The notes under the pieces: generated by a model | Told to the model about the DNA's origin: nothing | Databases searched by the model: none | The model's input: only the letters and a program-made list of their open reading frames with translations | In this document: positions 12,045 through 20,853 of the stretch, piece by piece | Position numbering within the stretch: the first letter of the stretch is position 1 | Layout: each line of letters begins with the position of its first letter | Position numbers and translations under genes: made by a program | Origin: a virus | Strand: one strand, 5' to 3' | Length of the DNA stretch: 22,929 nt | Virus record (IMG/VR): IMGVR_UViG_3300025135_000029 | Coordinates: 1 to 22,929 of that record

Positions 12045-12547
12045 TGAACTTAATACAAAAAGCACAGCAGATTAAAAATGAAGTACAAGAGAACGCCAAC
12101 ACCGCCTTAAGAGTTGGTGGGTTACTTGAAGATATTGTAACGCCTGCATCAGGTAGGATTAGTTATTTTAACGCAACAACGGTAAGCTTAACAGCCAACA
12201 CACCTAAAAAGTTAGATGTTGACTGGGTTAATTCCAGAGAGGTCAACGTTAATTGCGACACCGACAACAATCAGATAGTTGCCTTAATTGCAGCGGAGTA
12301 TTTATGTTATGGAATGCTAACCTTTACAGGGACAAATAACACAAAATACGAGATTCAGTTAAGAAAAAATGGAAATCTTATTTGCACTTGCAACCCGCAA
12401 ACAGAACTCCCATTAGGGCGTGGACTTAATATAACAACAACCGACGTGGCTGATTTTGAAGAGGGTGATAATTTGAGCCTTTGGGTGGTAAGTTCAAAAA
12501 CAGAAACTATAAACATACAAAGAGCAAAGTTAGTTATTAAAAAATAA
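12044..12547 (+). CDS. Beta-sandwich structural protein (tail or head fibre-like)
   Basis: 167 residues. A helical N-terminus, IQKAQQIKNEVQENANTALRVGGLLEDIV (residues 4-33), likely anchors the protein to the virion. The rest is beta-rich with hydrophobic strands ending YLCYGMLTFTGTNNTKYEIQLRKNG, GRGLNITTTDVADFEEGDNLSLWVVSS and INIQRAKLVI, a layout like C1q/TNF-type jelly rolls. The ANTALRVGGLLEDI motif occurs in Bacteroidota phage structural proteins from memory. It may be a receptor-binding or decoration protein. The start overlaps the previous stop by 1 base (TAATG) and it overlaps the next ATG by 1 base. Confidence 0.55.
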   Translation: MNLIQKAQQIKNEVQENANTALRVGGLLEDIVTPASGRISYFNATTVSLTANTPKKLDVDWVNSREVNVNCDTDNNQIVALIAAEYLCYGMLTFTGTNNTKYEIQLRKNGNLICTCNPQTELPLGRGLNITTTDVADFEEGDNLSLWVVSSKTETINIQRAKLVIKK

Positions 12548-13086
12548 TGCAAGCAAACGAAACACAAAAGGCGTTAAATAAATTTGCAAAGGATGTAATG
12601 CAAGGAGCAAAAAACAACCTTGACAAAAAAAACAGTTCCTTTAGATTATGGAAGTCTTTAGATTCAGAATTAACCGTAAACCCTAATTCTTTTTCGCTTA
12701 GTTTTGAGATGCTGAATTATGGAGTATTTCAAGATAGAGGAGTTGATGGAGTTGAACAGAAGCACAATGCAAAAGACTATAATGGCAATAATATATCATT
12801 TAAGCGCAAAGGGGGCGGGAAGAGTTTAAAAGGTATGCCACCTCCGAAAGCGTTTGACAAATGGAGCGTAAAAAGAGGAATAGCACCAAGGGATAAACAA
12901 GGTAAATTTTTAAGCAGGGAATCGGCAAATTTTGCAATAGCGAGAGGGGTCTTTTTAAAAGGGATAAAACCAAGTTTCTTTTTTACCAAACCATTTGAAA
13001 AGCAGTTTACGGAATTACCAGACCAATTGATACAAGCGTACGGGTTGGATGTAGAAAACTTTTTAAAATTTACACTAAAAAAATAA
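12547..13086 (+). CDS. HK97 gp10-like neck/tail-completion protein
   Basis: 179 residues. The family-like part is YGVFQDRGVDGVEQ (about 58-71), then a Lys/Gly-rich loop, PPPKAFDKWSVKRGIAPRDKQGKFLSRESANFAIARGVFLKGIKPSFFFTKPFEKQF (about 98-153). Similar Bacteroidota phage proteins with the Y-G-x-Y/F-Q-D-x-G-V and GIAPRDxxGK...SFFFTKPFE pattern are assigned as gp10-like head-tail joining proteins; I rely on memory for that. It would sit at the head-tail interface. Start overlaps the previous TAA by one base. Confidence 0.6.
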   Translation: MQANETQKALNKFAKDVMQGAKNNLDKKNSSFRLWKSLDSELTVNPNSFSLSFEMLNYGVFQDRGVDGVEQKHNAKDYNGNNISFKRKGGGKSLKGMPPPKAFDKWSVKRGIAPRDKQGKFLSRESANFAIARGVFLKGIKPSFFFTKPFEKQFTELPDQLIQAYGLDVENFLKFTLKK

Positions 13087-13089
13087 GAT

Positions 13090-14184
13090 ATGTCAGCACA
13101 AAAAGGAAGGTTGCTAAATATTAGAAGTCCGTATATAATATCTATTAACGAAGCAACACAAACTGAAACAAAAGTTGAGTTAAGGATATGGAATCGCACC
13201 CAAACAAAGCCAACGGCAGCCACTTTTATATTAACAAAGAAAATAGCAAGTGCAACCCAAAGGGAAACCATATACAATATATCTAAATTCATTGAGGAGT
13301 TTATAAACCCTGTAATTCCGCAAGCAGTTGTTTTGGCTCAGGAAAGCGAAAAAAATATGGTATTTGTTGAAGTAAAAACATTCTATAAGACAACGGGAAA
13401 TTTTATTTTAAAAGCCACACTGACTTATGAAGCGGTAGAAGGTTATAATTTGTACGTACAAGGCAGCAGCAAAGAAAGCACAAAACAAATATTAAGAAAC
13501 AATAATATAAAAGTACAATATTCAACACCTAAATATGTCAATGCCTTTTTATTAACAGGTTTATATGAATGGAATAGTACGCAGATTTTAATTGATACAA
13601 CTAATAAACTGTACAAGCTGCCAATACAAGAGGGCGAAAACATTTTAAATAAAAGTAATATTGGATTTAGTTTTTTTCAAAGGGTTATTGATGACGGTGG
13701 CACATTTGAGGGCGGATGCTTATTTGACATATTAACCGACTTGGGTGCACCAGTTGTCTCTGAAAGTTTTATCGCTGAACAAGTATGCGAGCCTAAATAT
13801 ACACCCGTACAATGCAACTTTATAAACAGGCACGGAGGTTGGGAATTTCTTACATTCTTTAAAGCAAAGACTGAAAGGATAGACACAAAGAGCGAGAATT
13901 TCCAACTATTGCCCGAAAGCTACGACTACAACCCACAGATAGGGCAAAGTCAAGATTTTAATTTTAGCGGTACACAATCAATCACTTTAAATACGGGATT
14001 CGTACCTGAGAATTACAAGGAATTAATACAGGACTTACTACTCAGTACGGTGGTATTATTAGATAGTGAGCCTGTAAAACTAAAAACAAAAAGCACGAGT
14101 TTAAAGCAAAACATTATAGATAAAAATATTAACTATACAATGGAGTTTGAATATGATTACAACCTTATAAATGATGTGATATAA
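13090..14184 (+). CDS. Tail/baseplate protein, Bacteroidota siphophage type
   Basis: 364 residues, beta-rich with no signal peptide. The N-terminal GRLLNIRSPYIISINEATQTETKVELRIW is followed by YKTTGNFILKATLTYEAVEGY. The C-terminal part runs from EPVKLKTKSTSLKQNIIDKNINYTMEFEYDY to the end. Related Bacteroidota phage proteins share the RSPYII start and the NTGFVPENYKELIQDLLLS segment, and are placed with tail genes; I recall this pattern but did not search it. Likely a distal tail or baseplate component. It has Cys residues near 230 (QVCEPKY, VQCNF) and overlaps the next ATG by 1 base. Confidence 0.6.
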   Translation: MSAQKGRLLNIRSPYIISINEATQTETKVELRIWNRTQTKPTAATFILTKKIASATQRETIYNISKFIEEFINPVIPQAVVLAQESEKNMVFVEVKTFYKTTGNFILKATLTYEAVEGYNLYVQGSSKESTKQILRNNNIKVQYSTPKYVNAFLLTGLYEWNSTQILIDTTNKLYKLPIQEGENILNKSNIGFSFFQRVIDDGGTFEGGCLFDILTDLGAPVVSESFIAEQVCEPKYTPVQCNFINRHGGWEFLTFFKAKTERIDTKSENFQLLPESYDYNPQIGQSQDFNFSGTQSITLNTGFVPENYKELIQDLLLSTVVLLDSEPVKLKTKSTSLKQNIIDKNINYTMEFEYDYNLINDVI

Positions 14185-16481
14185 TGAAGGTAAATCTATA
14201 TATTTATATTGACGAGATTGCGCATAAATTGGAAACGTTTAAAGATGAGCAAATATCCGTTACCTCAACGGCTAAAAACCTATCTGACATAACTAAAATT
14301 TATGCGGACTACTCAAAGACTTTCACAATACCAGCGAGCAAAAAGAATAACCAGATACTTTCTCATTGGTATGAAAATGCAGTTGAAGATGGATTCGACC
14401 AAAGGATAAAAGCGAAAGGATATATTGAGATTGACACAATACCATTTAGAGAAGGAGTTTGGCAAATAGAAGCAGCATCTGTAAAGGAAAACAAAATACA
14501 AAGCTACTCACTTACTTTTTTTGGTGAGTTGAAAACCCTTGTTGATGTTATAGGGGAAAATGAAGTAAGGGATTTAGATTTCACAGACATTATAACATCG
14601 TTTGGAGAAGGAGATGTACTTAATTTAGTTAAAGGAGATTCACCGACCGCCCCTGTATTATTTCCATTAATAGCAAATGAAAAGAAATGGTTTTTTTCTA
14701 CTGGTCAACAAGGAAATGATAAAAATATAACACGAGCTAATACTATTAATAGATTTAATTTACCTCCAGCGGTTAGCGTAGATAAAATATTTGATGCAAT
14801 TGAAACGGATTTTGGACTTACTTTTTCAGGGAGTTTTTTAAACTCAGAAAGATTTAAAAGGCTATACTTATATTTTAAAAATGAAGAGGAATATGTAACG
14901 CTGCTAAAACCAAAAAGGATTGATTTTTCTACAGCATCAGGCTCAGGAACAACGCCAATAATTTTCACTGAAAACGATGATTTTTTTGAATACAAAAGTT
15001 TTGAAGTAGATGCTTTTAATAGTCAGGTTGTATTAACTATAGACCCCGATACTGCAATTGTCATTCCTTATTATGTAAGTGTGTTTAGAGTTTCATCAAC
15101 AGGATTTGCTAGTAATATAATAAATTTTGATGGAACGGGAAGTGGTCCTGAAAGTTTTACAATAATTGAAGAAGATACGCCAGCAACAGAACCCGCAGGC
15201 GATGGTACAATAGGACAAGGAACTGGAAACAATGAAGGCGTATATTTTATTCAAATAAGCTCAGAAATCGGAAATGACTTTGAGGGGACATTGGTTTATA
15301 CGGGGCAAACGTTAGCGGGAACACCAATTAATAAAACCATTGTAATTCCATTACAAAGTATTGCAGAACAATATGATTTTAATAAAATAGCACCGAGAAT
15401 TAAAATTATAGATTTTTTATCTGGGTTGATAAAAATGTTTAATTTAACTATAATTCCACTTTCTGAAACATCATATAGATTTGAAACTTTAGACACTTTT
15501 TACCAATTAGGTAAAATAAGAAACTTGACAAAGTATTCAGACACTTCAAACAAAATAGAAAGAGTAAAAGTTTACAATGAAATTAATTTTGAGTATCAGA
15601 AAAGCGGTACTATTGTAAATACAAAGTTTAGAGACTTAATAACAAGAGCTTACGATTACGGAGATTTAAACGCATCCTTTGATGGAGATGGTGGGGAGTT
15701 TTCAGTAGAATTACCTTTTGAAACTTTATTGTTTACTGACTTAAAATATACATCAGGGGGGAGCACTCTTTCAAGTAATATTTTAATGGGGTTTAATATA
15801 ACGCCAGATGAAAAGCCTTATAAAAATAAACCTATTTTATTGTATAGAGATTCTGTAAAAACATCAGCGCAGCAGTTTCGTTTTGGGCTTTCCCCCATAC
15901 AGACCTATGTAGCATTTGGAAATCAAACAACGATAGGAACTGAAATATTTTCTTTGAATTTTGGGATAGAAAATACCATTGACACAAACCAGCCAATATT
16001 TAACAGTTTATACCAAAATTTTTATTCAAGTTATTTAGAGAATATATTTAATAAAAAGGCAAGAATTATAAAAATAAAAATGCGTTTGCCTTTGTCTATA
16101 TTGACACAATTGAAGCTAAATGATAGAATAATCTTGAGAGATAAAAGGTACTTAATTAACAACTTCACAAACGAATTGACAACAGGGGAAACAAGTTTTG
16201 AATTAGTGCAAGACCTTAGGTCTGTAATACTGTTTCAAGGGAGTACCAGACCCACGTCTGAGGCACAAACTAAAGTATTAGACGCAACGGGATTACCTGA
16301 CGATGTTACTTTTGTACCTATTATAGATAATTTTTCCACACTTTTATTTGAGGCTGAACAAAATGAAATAACAATTACAGTAACTGAAAACACAAGTGCA
16401 GATGCAAGAATAGATGAGTATAAAATAGTTCAAGATGGTTCAGGGATACAATCATTTTATGTAATACAACAAGGAACGTAA
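14184..16481 (+). CDS. Large tail/baseplate protein (765 aa)
   Basis: 765 residues. The N-terminus MKVNLYIYIDEIAHKLETFKDEQISVTSTAKNLSDITKIYADYSKTFTIPAS, with KTFTIPASKKNNQILSHWYENAVEDGFDQR, is typical of the large Bacteroidota siphophage baseplate/tail proteins. The middle (about 240-390) is beta-rich with Gly/Thr/Ser-rich repeats (EGTLVYTGQTLAGTPI). A C-terminal Ig-like or beta-domain region with SFELVQDL and NTSADARIDEYKIV follows. It probably forms the baseplate hub or tail tip and touches the host surface. Start overlaps the previous TAA (TAATG). It ends by TAATG overlap with a 47-residue gene. Confidence 0.6.
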   Translation: MKVNLYIYIDEIAHKLETFKDEQISVTSTAKNLSDITKIYADYSKTFTIPASKKNNQILSHWYENAVEDGFDQRIKAKGYIEIDTIPFREGVWQIEAASVKENKIQSYSLTFFGELKTLVDVIGENEVRDLDFTDIITSFGEGDVLNLVKGDSPTAPVLFPLIANEKKWFFSTGQQGNDKNITRANTINRFNLPPAVSVDKIFDAIETDFGLTFSGSFLNSERFKRLYLYFKNEEEYVTLLKPKRIDFSTASGSGTTPIIFTENDDFFEYKSFEVDAFNSQVVLTIDPDTAIVIPYYVSVFRVSSTGFASNIINFDGTGSGPESFTIIEEDTPATEPAGDGTIGQGTGNNEGVYFIQISSEIGNDFEGTLVYTGQTLAGTPINKTIVIPLQSIAEQYDFNKIAPRIKIIDFLSGLIKMFNLTIIPLSETSYRFETLDTFYQLGKIRNLTKYSDTSNKIERVKVYNEINFEYQKSGTIVNTKFRDLITRAYDYGDLNASFDGDGGEFSVELPFETLLFTDLKYTSGGSTLSSNILMGFNITPDEKPYKNKPILLYRDSVKTSAQQFRFGLSPIQTYVAFGNQTTIGTEIFSLNFGIENTIDTNQPIFNSLYQNFYSSYLENIFNKKARIIKIKMRLPLSILTQLKLNDRIILRDKRYLINNFTNELTTGETSFELVQDLRSVILFQGSTRPTSEAQTKVLDATGLPDDVTFVPIIDNFSTLLFEAEQNEITITVTENTSADARIDEYKIVQDGSGIQSFYVIQQGT

Positions 16482-16624
16482 TGATAGGATATATATTAAA
16501 ATTATTAAGTTTTGTTGAGGTTAGAGACTCAGAGTTAATTAACCAAGCAAAGGGAAAATACAAACTCCCTGAAAATATTAACGAATTTAAAAGACAGATA
16601 AAATGGCGATTAAGAAAAAAATAA
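16481..16624 (+). CDS. Very small hypothetical protein (47 aa)
   Basis: 47 residues from ATG 16481, which overlaps the previous stop by 1 base; TAA at 16622-16624. The peptide starts hydrophobic (MIGYILKLLSFVEV) then turns charged (DSELINQAKGKYKLPENINEFKRQIKWRLRKK), giving a short hydrophobic N-terminus and a basic C-terminus. It overlaps the tape measure gene by 22 bases. Its position between the large tail protein and the tape measure is where small tail-assembly genes often lie, but no function can be assigned. Confidence 0.5.
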   Translation: MIGYILKLLSFVEVRDSELINQAKGKYKLPENINEFKRQIKWRLRKK

Positions 16625-18372
16625 TAATAACAGCAGAAACTGAAGCAGCTCAAAAAAATGTCAAGAACTTAGAAAAAGAAGTAAAAGACTTAACTAAGGC
16701 GCAAAAAGAGCAAGAGAAACAATCGGTTAATAGTAATAAAATTATTCAAGCCTTAGACGATGCTACTGGTGGTGCTGTTTCAAGATTTAGTAGATTAAAA
16801 GATGCGGCGTTTGAGTCTGTTAAATCTGTTAAATTATTTAGCGCATCTTTATCGGGTTTAAGCAAGGCGTTAATAGCTACAGGTATTGGTGCGTTAGTTG
16901 TTGCCTTAGGTGCTATTGTTGCGTATTGGGATGAAATAGTGGCTTTTATAACACAGGCAGAGAAAAAGCAAAGAGAGTACATTGAAAGTTTAAAAGCGAC
17001 AAAATCACTAATAAGCTCTCAAATAGATTTACTTGACAAGCAAATAAAATTAGCTGAAGAAAATAATGACTCAGTAGAAGAGCTTGTGTTAAAGAAAAAA
17101 GAGTTGTTAATTGACCAAATGAAGATTAACAACCTACTGCTTAAAGCCCTTGAAACTGAGTTGGAAATGGAAAAATCCACAGGAACTCAGGTGGGATTTT
17201 GGGAGGGGATTTGGGTTTCTATGAAGGGAGCGTTAAGCACGTCTTTAATATATGAGCACATCGCAAACAAAACCATCGAAAGTGTTGAAAGGCAAAGAGA
17301 AATTCAAGAAAAAATAAATGCATTAACAGGTGAGACTATTGATTTAGAACTTATAATGCTTCGTTTAAACAGACCAAAACAGGACAACAAACAAAAAGAG
17401 TTAGACCTTGACAAGCAAATACTTGAAGAGCTAAAAGGCAAACATGGTGTTTTAATGGAAATTCAAGCCCTTGAAAATGAGTTTTTACAATCCAGATTAG
17501 AAGCCCAAACACAAGAGGAAAACGCCGTCAGGGAAAAGTACTTTAGGTTAATTGAATTAGCTAAAGAGTTTGGAGAAGAGACCGAACTTTTAGAGGAAGC
17601 GCAACAAACTGCACTTCAAGAAATACGTGACAGATATGAAAAAAAGCGTGCAGAAATTGCAGAGGTCGAAAGAATGGCAAAACTAGAGCTTGAGCTTTTG
17701 CAAATGGAAGAAGAAGGCGAGATAAAACTCGCTAAAGAAATTGAAATTGAAGAAGCCAAAAGGGATGCTTTATTAGCGAATGAAGATTTAACCGAAAGCC
17801 AAAGGGCGTTAATCATTCAAAAGAGTGCGAACAAAATAACAGGAATTAGAGAAGATGCAGCCAAAGCAGAAGAAGAAATTGAGCGATTAAAAAATGAAGC
17901 ATCCCTTCAAATGTTATCAGAAACAATTGGGGCAATATCAAGCATATTAGGCAACCAATCTAAAGCAGGAAAAGCCTTTGCAATCGCTCAAGCATTAATA
18001 AATACATATCAAGGTATTACGGCAGAGTTAGCCACAAAGACTATTACACCTTTTGAATTTGGTATTAAGTTGGCAAATATTGCTTCTACTGCTGCAATAG
18101 GATTCGCAGCGGTTAAAAATATAGTCAAAGTAAAAACTCCAGGAGGAGGTGGGGGTGGTGGAGTTTCAATACCAAGCGCACCGAGCATACCGACAGCATC
18201 GACAAGCGAGCCAACCCCTCCAGAGTTTGATGTAAATACAGGAAGTGTGGCAAATCAATTAGCAGGGTTAGGAGAGAACCAAGCACCAATTCAGACGTAT
18301 GTGGTTGCAAATAATGTTACAAGCGCACAATCGTTAGACCGCAATATCATTGAGAGCGCAAGCATTGGTTAA
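16603..18372 (+). CDS. Tail tape measure protein
   Basis: 589 residues. It has extended coiled-coil stretches throughout (residues about 15-45 and 115-440, Glu/Lys/Leu-rich heptads) and a hydrophobic helix near 88-110 (KALIATGIGALVVALGAIVAYW). A second hydrophobic region lies near 485-510 (LANIASTAAIGFAAVKNIV), then a poly-Gly run and a Ser/Pro/Thr-rich tail. This is the tape measure architecture: it sets tail length, is threaded in the tube, and may pass into the host membrane during injection. By the usual rule of about 0.15 nm per residue the tail would be about 90 nm. It is preceded by a 47-residue gene with 22-base overlap. Confidence 0.82.
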   Translation: MAIKKKIIITAETEAAQKNVKNLEKEVKDLTKAQKEQEKQSVNSNKIIQALDDATGGAVSRFSRLKDAAFESVKSVKLFSASLSGLSKALIATGIGALVVALGAIVAYWDEIVAFITQAEKKQREYIESLKATKSLISSQIDLLDKQIKLAEENNDSVEELVLKKKELLIDQMKINNLLLKALETELEMEKSTGTQVGFWEGIWVSMKGALSTSLIYEHIANKTIESVERQREIQEKINALTGETIDLELIMLRLNRPKQDNKQKELDLDKQILEELKGKHGVLMEIQALENEFLQSRLEAQTQEENAVREKYFRLIELAKEFGEETELLEEAQQTALQEIRDRYEKKRAEIAEVERMAKLELELLQMEEEGEIKLAKEIEIEEAKRDALLANEDLTESQRALIIQKSANKITGIREDAAKAEEEIERLKNEASLQMLSETIGAISSILGNQSKAGKAFAIAQALINTYQGITAELATKTITPFEFGIKLANIASTAAIGFAAVKNIVKVKTPGGGGGGGVSIPSAPSIPTASTSEPTPPEFDVNTGSVANQLAGLGENQAPIQTYVVANNVTSAQSLDRNIIESASIG

Positions 18373-18423
18373 AAATATTAAAAATAAAAGTTGCAAAAAG
18401 GTAATTTTTTACGTTATATAAGT

Positions 18424-18987
18424 ATGAGAATAGTCGAATTAATCATTGAAAATTTTAACGATGGGATAGATGCTATTTCATTAGTTGACCGACCAGCGAT
18501 TGAAAGTAATTTCATTTCTCTAAATGAGGACATTAAAATTGAGTTTAAAGAAGTAGATAAGGAACGAGGTATTTTAATGGGTGCAGCTTTAATCCCGAAC
18601 AAGCAAATATTTAGAAAGGGAAAAGATGATGATTACTATGTTTACTTTTCAAAAGATACAGTAAGGCAAGCCAGCGAAATGTTTTTTAAAAACGGAAACC
18701 AAAACAAGGCAACACTTCAACACGATAAAGCCATTAATGGTATGACGGTAGTTGAAAGTTGGATTGTAGAAAATAGTGAGAAAGACAAATCTAATTTATA
18801 CGGCTTTTCATATCCCGAGGGCACTTGGGTTATTTCAATGAAGGCAGACAACCCCGAAATTAAAGAAGACGTTAAAAACGGAAAAATAAAAGGCTTTTCA
18901 ATAGAAGGGTATTTTACTGACAAAGTAGAATTAATGCAGGAAAGTAAATTAATTGAAAAATTAAAACAAATATTAGAAAATGATTAA
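18424..18987 (+). CDS. Prohead serine protease (XkdF-like, Peptidase_S78_2)
   Basis: 187 residues from ATG 18424; a TTG 33 bases upstream adds 11 residues without domain content and is not favoured. The body matches XkdF-like prohead proteases: MRIVELIIENFNDGIDAISLVDRPAI start, LMGAALIPNKQIFRK (51-65), catalytic His100 in TLQHDK and catalytic Ser159 in GFSIEG. The His-Ser pair and the GFS-x-E motif are diagnostic of the family. It cleaves capsid and scaffold proteins during prohead maturation. It lies upstream of scaffold-like and capsid genes, as in related phages, but downstream of the tape measure gene, which is unusual. Confidence 0.85.
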   Translation: MRIVELIIENFNDGIDAISLVDRPAIESNFISLNEDIKIEFKEVDKERGILMGAALIPNKQIFRKGKDDDYYVYFSKDTVRQASEMFFKNGNQNKATLQHDKAINGMTVVESWIVENSEKDKSNLYGFSYPEGTWVISMKADNPEIKEDVKNGKIKGFSIEGYFTDKVELMQESKLIEKLKQILEND

Positions 18988-19162
18988 AAAAACATCAAGC
19001 CCAAAAGGAGGAAAAAAAGCGTGTCTTTGTGATGACGGGAAAACCTACTCAAAGGAATGCTGCGAAGGAAAACTCCAAAATCAAGGAATTGGAACTTTGC
19101 AAAATCAAAGTGAAAATAATGTAAATAATATTAATCAAGTTAGAACAATCACAAGCGAATGA
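18980..19162 (+). CDS. Small Cys-rich conserved protein (60 aa)
   Basis: 60 residues starting MIKKTSSPKGGKKACLCDDGKTYSKECCEGKLQNQGIG, then an Asn/Gln-rich tail. The CLCDDG...KECCEG core carries four Cys in C-x-C and CC pairs, suggesting metal binding or disulfide pairing. Similar tiny proteins with a CxCxDGxTYxxxCCxGxLxxQGIG pattern occur in Bacteroidota phages from memory. It overlaps the protease gene by 8 bases and the scaffold gene by 4 bases, placing it among head genes. Its role is unknown. Confidence 0.6.
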   Translation: MIKKTSSPKGGKKACLCDDGKTYSKECCEGKLQNQGIGTLQNQSENNVNNINQVRTITSE

Positions 19163-19848
19163 AAAGTAAATTAAACAAAATTAAGGAACTATTAGGAATG
19201 GAAATTAAGTTAGAGCAAGCTATGCTTATAGATGGTGTCACAACCGTTGAAGCAGAAGAATTTGCACCTGACTTTTCTATAGGGATAGTAACAGAGGACA
19301 CTATTGTACCTATGCCAGTTGGTGAGTATGAAACCGAAGATGGAAAGGTTATAGTCGTAGCGGTTGAAGGAATAATTGAATCCGTAAGTGATAAACCTGC
19401 TGAAGAACCACAGTCTGAAGTACAAGTTGAGGCAGAAGTAGAATCTGAGCCGCAACCTAAACAAATAAAAGAAATACGTGAAATTAACTTTAAAAAACAA
19501 AAAATGGCAAGAAAATTTAAACTAAGCGAACAAGCTATCGAAGAAGCTATCGAAGAGATAGTAGAAGTAGCTCCTGAAATTTTAGAAAAATTAACGGAAG
19601 TAATTAATGCTGATACTCCTGATGAGGTGTCGGTAGAAGATTCAAAAGAAATTGCAGAAGATGTAATTGATGCAATTATTGAAATCTTAGATGAACAACC
19701 TGATGCGTTTAGAAAAAAATCAAAAATGAGCGCACAAACAGCTAAAGTTATTGTACACAATCCAGAGCCTAAAGAGGTCGAGCAATTTAAACTTTCAAAA
19801 AAAGGGAACACAAGAATGAACTCAGTATTAAACAAAATCTATAAATAA
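19159..19848 (+). CDS. Scaffold-like / capsid assembly protein
   Basis: 229 residues. The N-terminal domain (1-80), LEQAMLIDGVTTVEAEEFAPDFSIGIVTEDTIVPMPVGEYETEDGKVIVVAVEGII, is a beta-rich unit found upstream of capsid genes in Bacteroidota phages from memory. An acidic, Glu/Pro-rich disordered linker (80-110) and a helical, acidic C-terminal half (116-229) with EAIEEAIEEIVEVAPEILEKL follow. The helical acidic half suits a scaffolding protein that lines the prohead and is removed by the upstream protease. It starts in the last codons of the preceding small gene. A second ATG at 19504 could produce a shorter, purely helical form. Confidence 0.65.
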   Translation: MKSKLNKIKELLGMEIKLEQAMLIDGVTTVEAEEFAPDFSIGIVTEDTIVPMPVGEYETEDGKVIVVAVEGIIESVSDKPAEEPQSEVQVEAEVESEPQPKQIKEIREINFKKQKMARKFKLSEQAIEEAIEEIVEVAPEILEKLTEVINADTPDEVSVEDSKEIAEDVIDAIIEILDEQPDAFRKKSKMSAQTAKVIVHNPEPKEVEQFKLSKKGNTRMNSVLNKIYK

Positions 19849-19854
19849 AAAAAA

Positions 19855-20805
19855 ATGGCAACAACAACAACAATCACAACAACTTATGCAGGCGAGTTTG
19901 CATCAAAATACATTGCAGCCGCCCTACTATCTTCACCAACCATTGAAAATGGAGGTGTTGAGATTTTACCAAACGTTAAATACAAGCAGGTTATTCAAAA
20001 GGTAGCAACAGGCGATTTATTGGCTAATGGGTCTTGCGACTTTTCAGCTACTTCAAGCGTTACACTTACCGAAAGAATCCTTGAGGTAAAAGAATTGCAG
20101 GTTAATCTACAACTTTGTAAAAAAGACTTTAGAAGCACTTGGCAAGGTATCGAGATGGGATTCTCAAACTTTGACGTACTACCCAAATCATTTGCTGACT
20201 TCCTTATTGCTCACGTAGCTGAGAAAGTAGCTGCAGCAAACGAAGTAAACATTTGGAGAGGTGTTGGAGCAACAGCAGGACAATTCGCAGGACTTGGAAC
20301 GCAAATCGCTTTAGATGCTAATTTACCAGCAGCTCAAGAAGTAGCAGGTACAACCGTAACGGCTGCAAACGTAATCGCAGAACTTGGTAAAATCGTAGAT
20401 GCTATTCCGGCTACTTTGTACGGCAAAGAAAACCTATCTATCTATGTAGCACAAAACATCTACAAGGCTTATGTAAGAGCATTAGGTGGATTCGGTGCAA
20501 ACGGATTAGGTGGTAGCGGTGTTAACGGACAAGGTAACAACCAAGCTTTAGGAGACCTAATGTTTGACGGTGTAAACTTGTTTGTGGCTGAGGGATTACT
20601 TCCAAACACAGCAATCGCTGCAGAAAAAGATAATCTTTATTTTGGGGTTTCTCTTTTGGCAGATACCAACGAGGTGAAAGTTATCGATATGTCAGACATC
20701 GACGGCTCGCAGAATGTAAGAGTAGTTATGAGAATGAGTGCAGGTACTCAGTACGGCATCATCGAGGACATCGTGACTTACGGTATCGTTAACGCAGCTA
20801 ATTAA
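19855..20805 (+). CDS. Major capsid protein (HK97-like, Bacteroidota type)
   Basis: 316 residues. The N-terminus MATTTTITTTYAGEFASKYIAAALLSSPTIENGGVEILPNVKYKQVIQKV is followed by TLTERILEVKELQVNLQLCKKDFRSTWQ and ADFLIAHVAEKVAAANEVNIWRG, which I recall as the major capsid protein family of Bacteroidota siphophages. The C-terminal part has Gly-rich loops (GFGANGLGGSGVNGQG) and ends in beta strands (RMSAGTQYGIIEDIVTYG). It forms the prohead shell. It lies 6 bases after the scaffold-like gene with an A-rich leader. Codons look more strongly biased and GC richer than in its neighbours, as expected for a highly expressed gene. Confidence 0.85.
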   Translation: MATTTTITTTYAGEFASKYIAAALLSSPTIENGGVEILPNVKYKQVIQKVATGDLLANGSCDFSATSSVTLTERILEVKELQVNLQLCKKDFRSTWQGIEMGFSNFDVLPKSFADFLIAHVAEKVAAANEVNIWRGVGATAGQFAGLGTQIALDANLPAAQEVAGTTVTAANVIAELGKIVDAIPATLYGKENLSIYVAQNIYKAYVRALGGFGANGLGGSGVNGQGNNQALGDLMFDGVNLFVAEGLLPNTAIAAEKDNLYFGVSLLADTNEVKVIDMSDIDGSQNVRVVMRMSAGTQYGIIEDIVTYGIVNAAN

Positions 20806-20816
20806 TAACAAAAAAA

Positions 20817-20836
20817 GGGGCGTTAATCTGCCCCTT
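20817..20836 (+). terminator. Weak hairpin after the capsid gene
   Basis: GGGGC (20817-20821) pairs with GCCCC (20830-20834) around an 8-base loop, with only TT after the stem and a preceding A tract. It resembles the two hairpins near 7683 and 7955 in stem sequence but has a different loop. It may slow transcription or protect the capsid mRNA 3' end rather than stop fully, since the tube-like gene follows 20 bases later. Confidence 0.45.
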
Positions 20837-20853
20837 ATAAAAACATATAAAAG

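Noticed and set aside
12777-13292. Minus-strand open frame of 171 residues
   Set aside because: Overlaps two well-supported + strand genes and shows no recognisable motif or promoter.
18391-18423. TTG-started extension of the prohead protease
   Set aside because: ATG 18424 begins the family-typical MRIVEL start; the extension adds no domain content.
19149-19835. Long open frame on the minus strand (228 residues) opposite the scaffold-like gene
   Set aside because: Its Ser/Ile-rich sequence mirrors the Glu/Asp-rich codons of the + strand gene; all supported neighbours are on the + strand.
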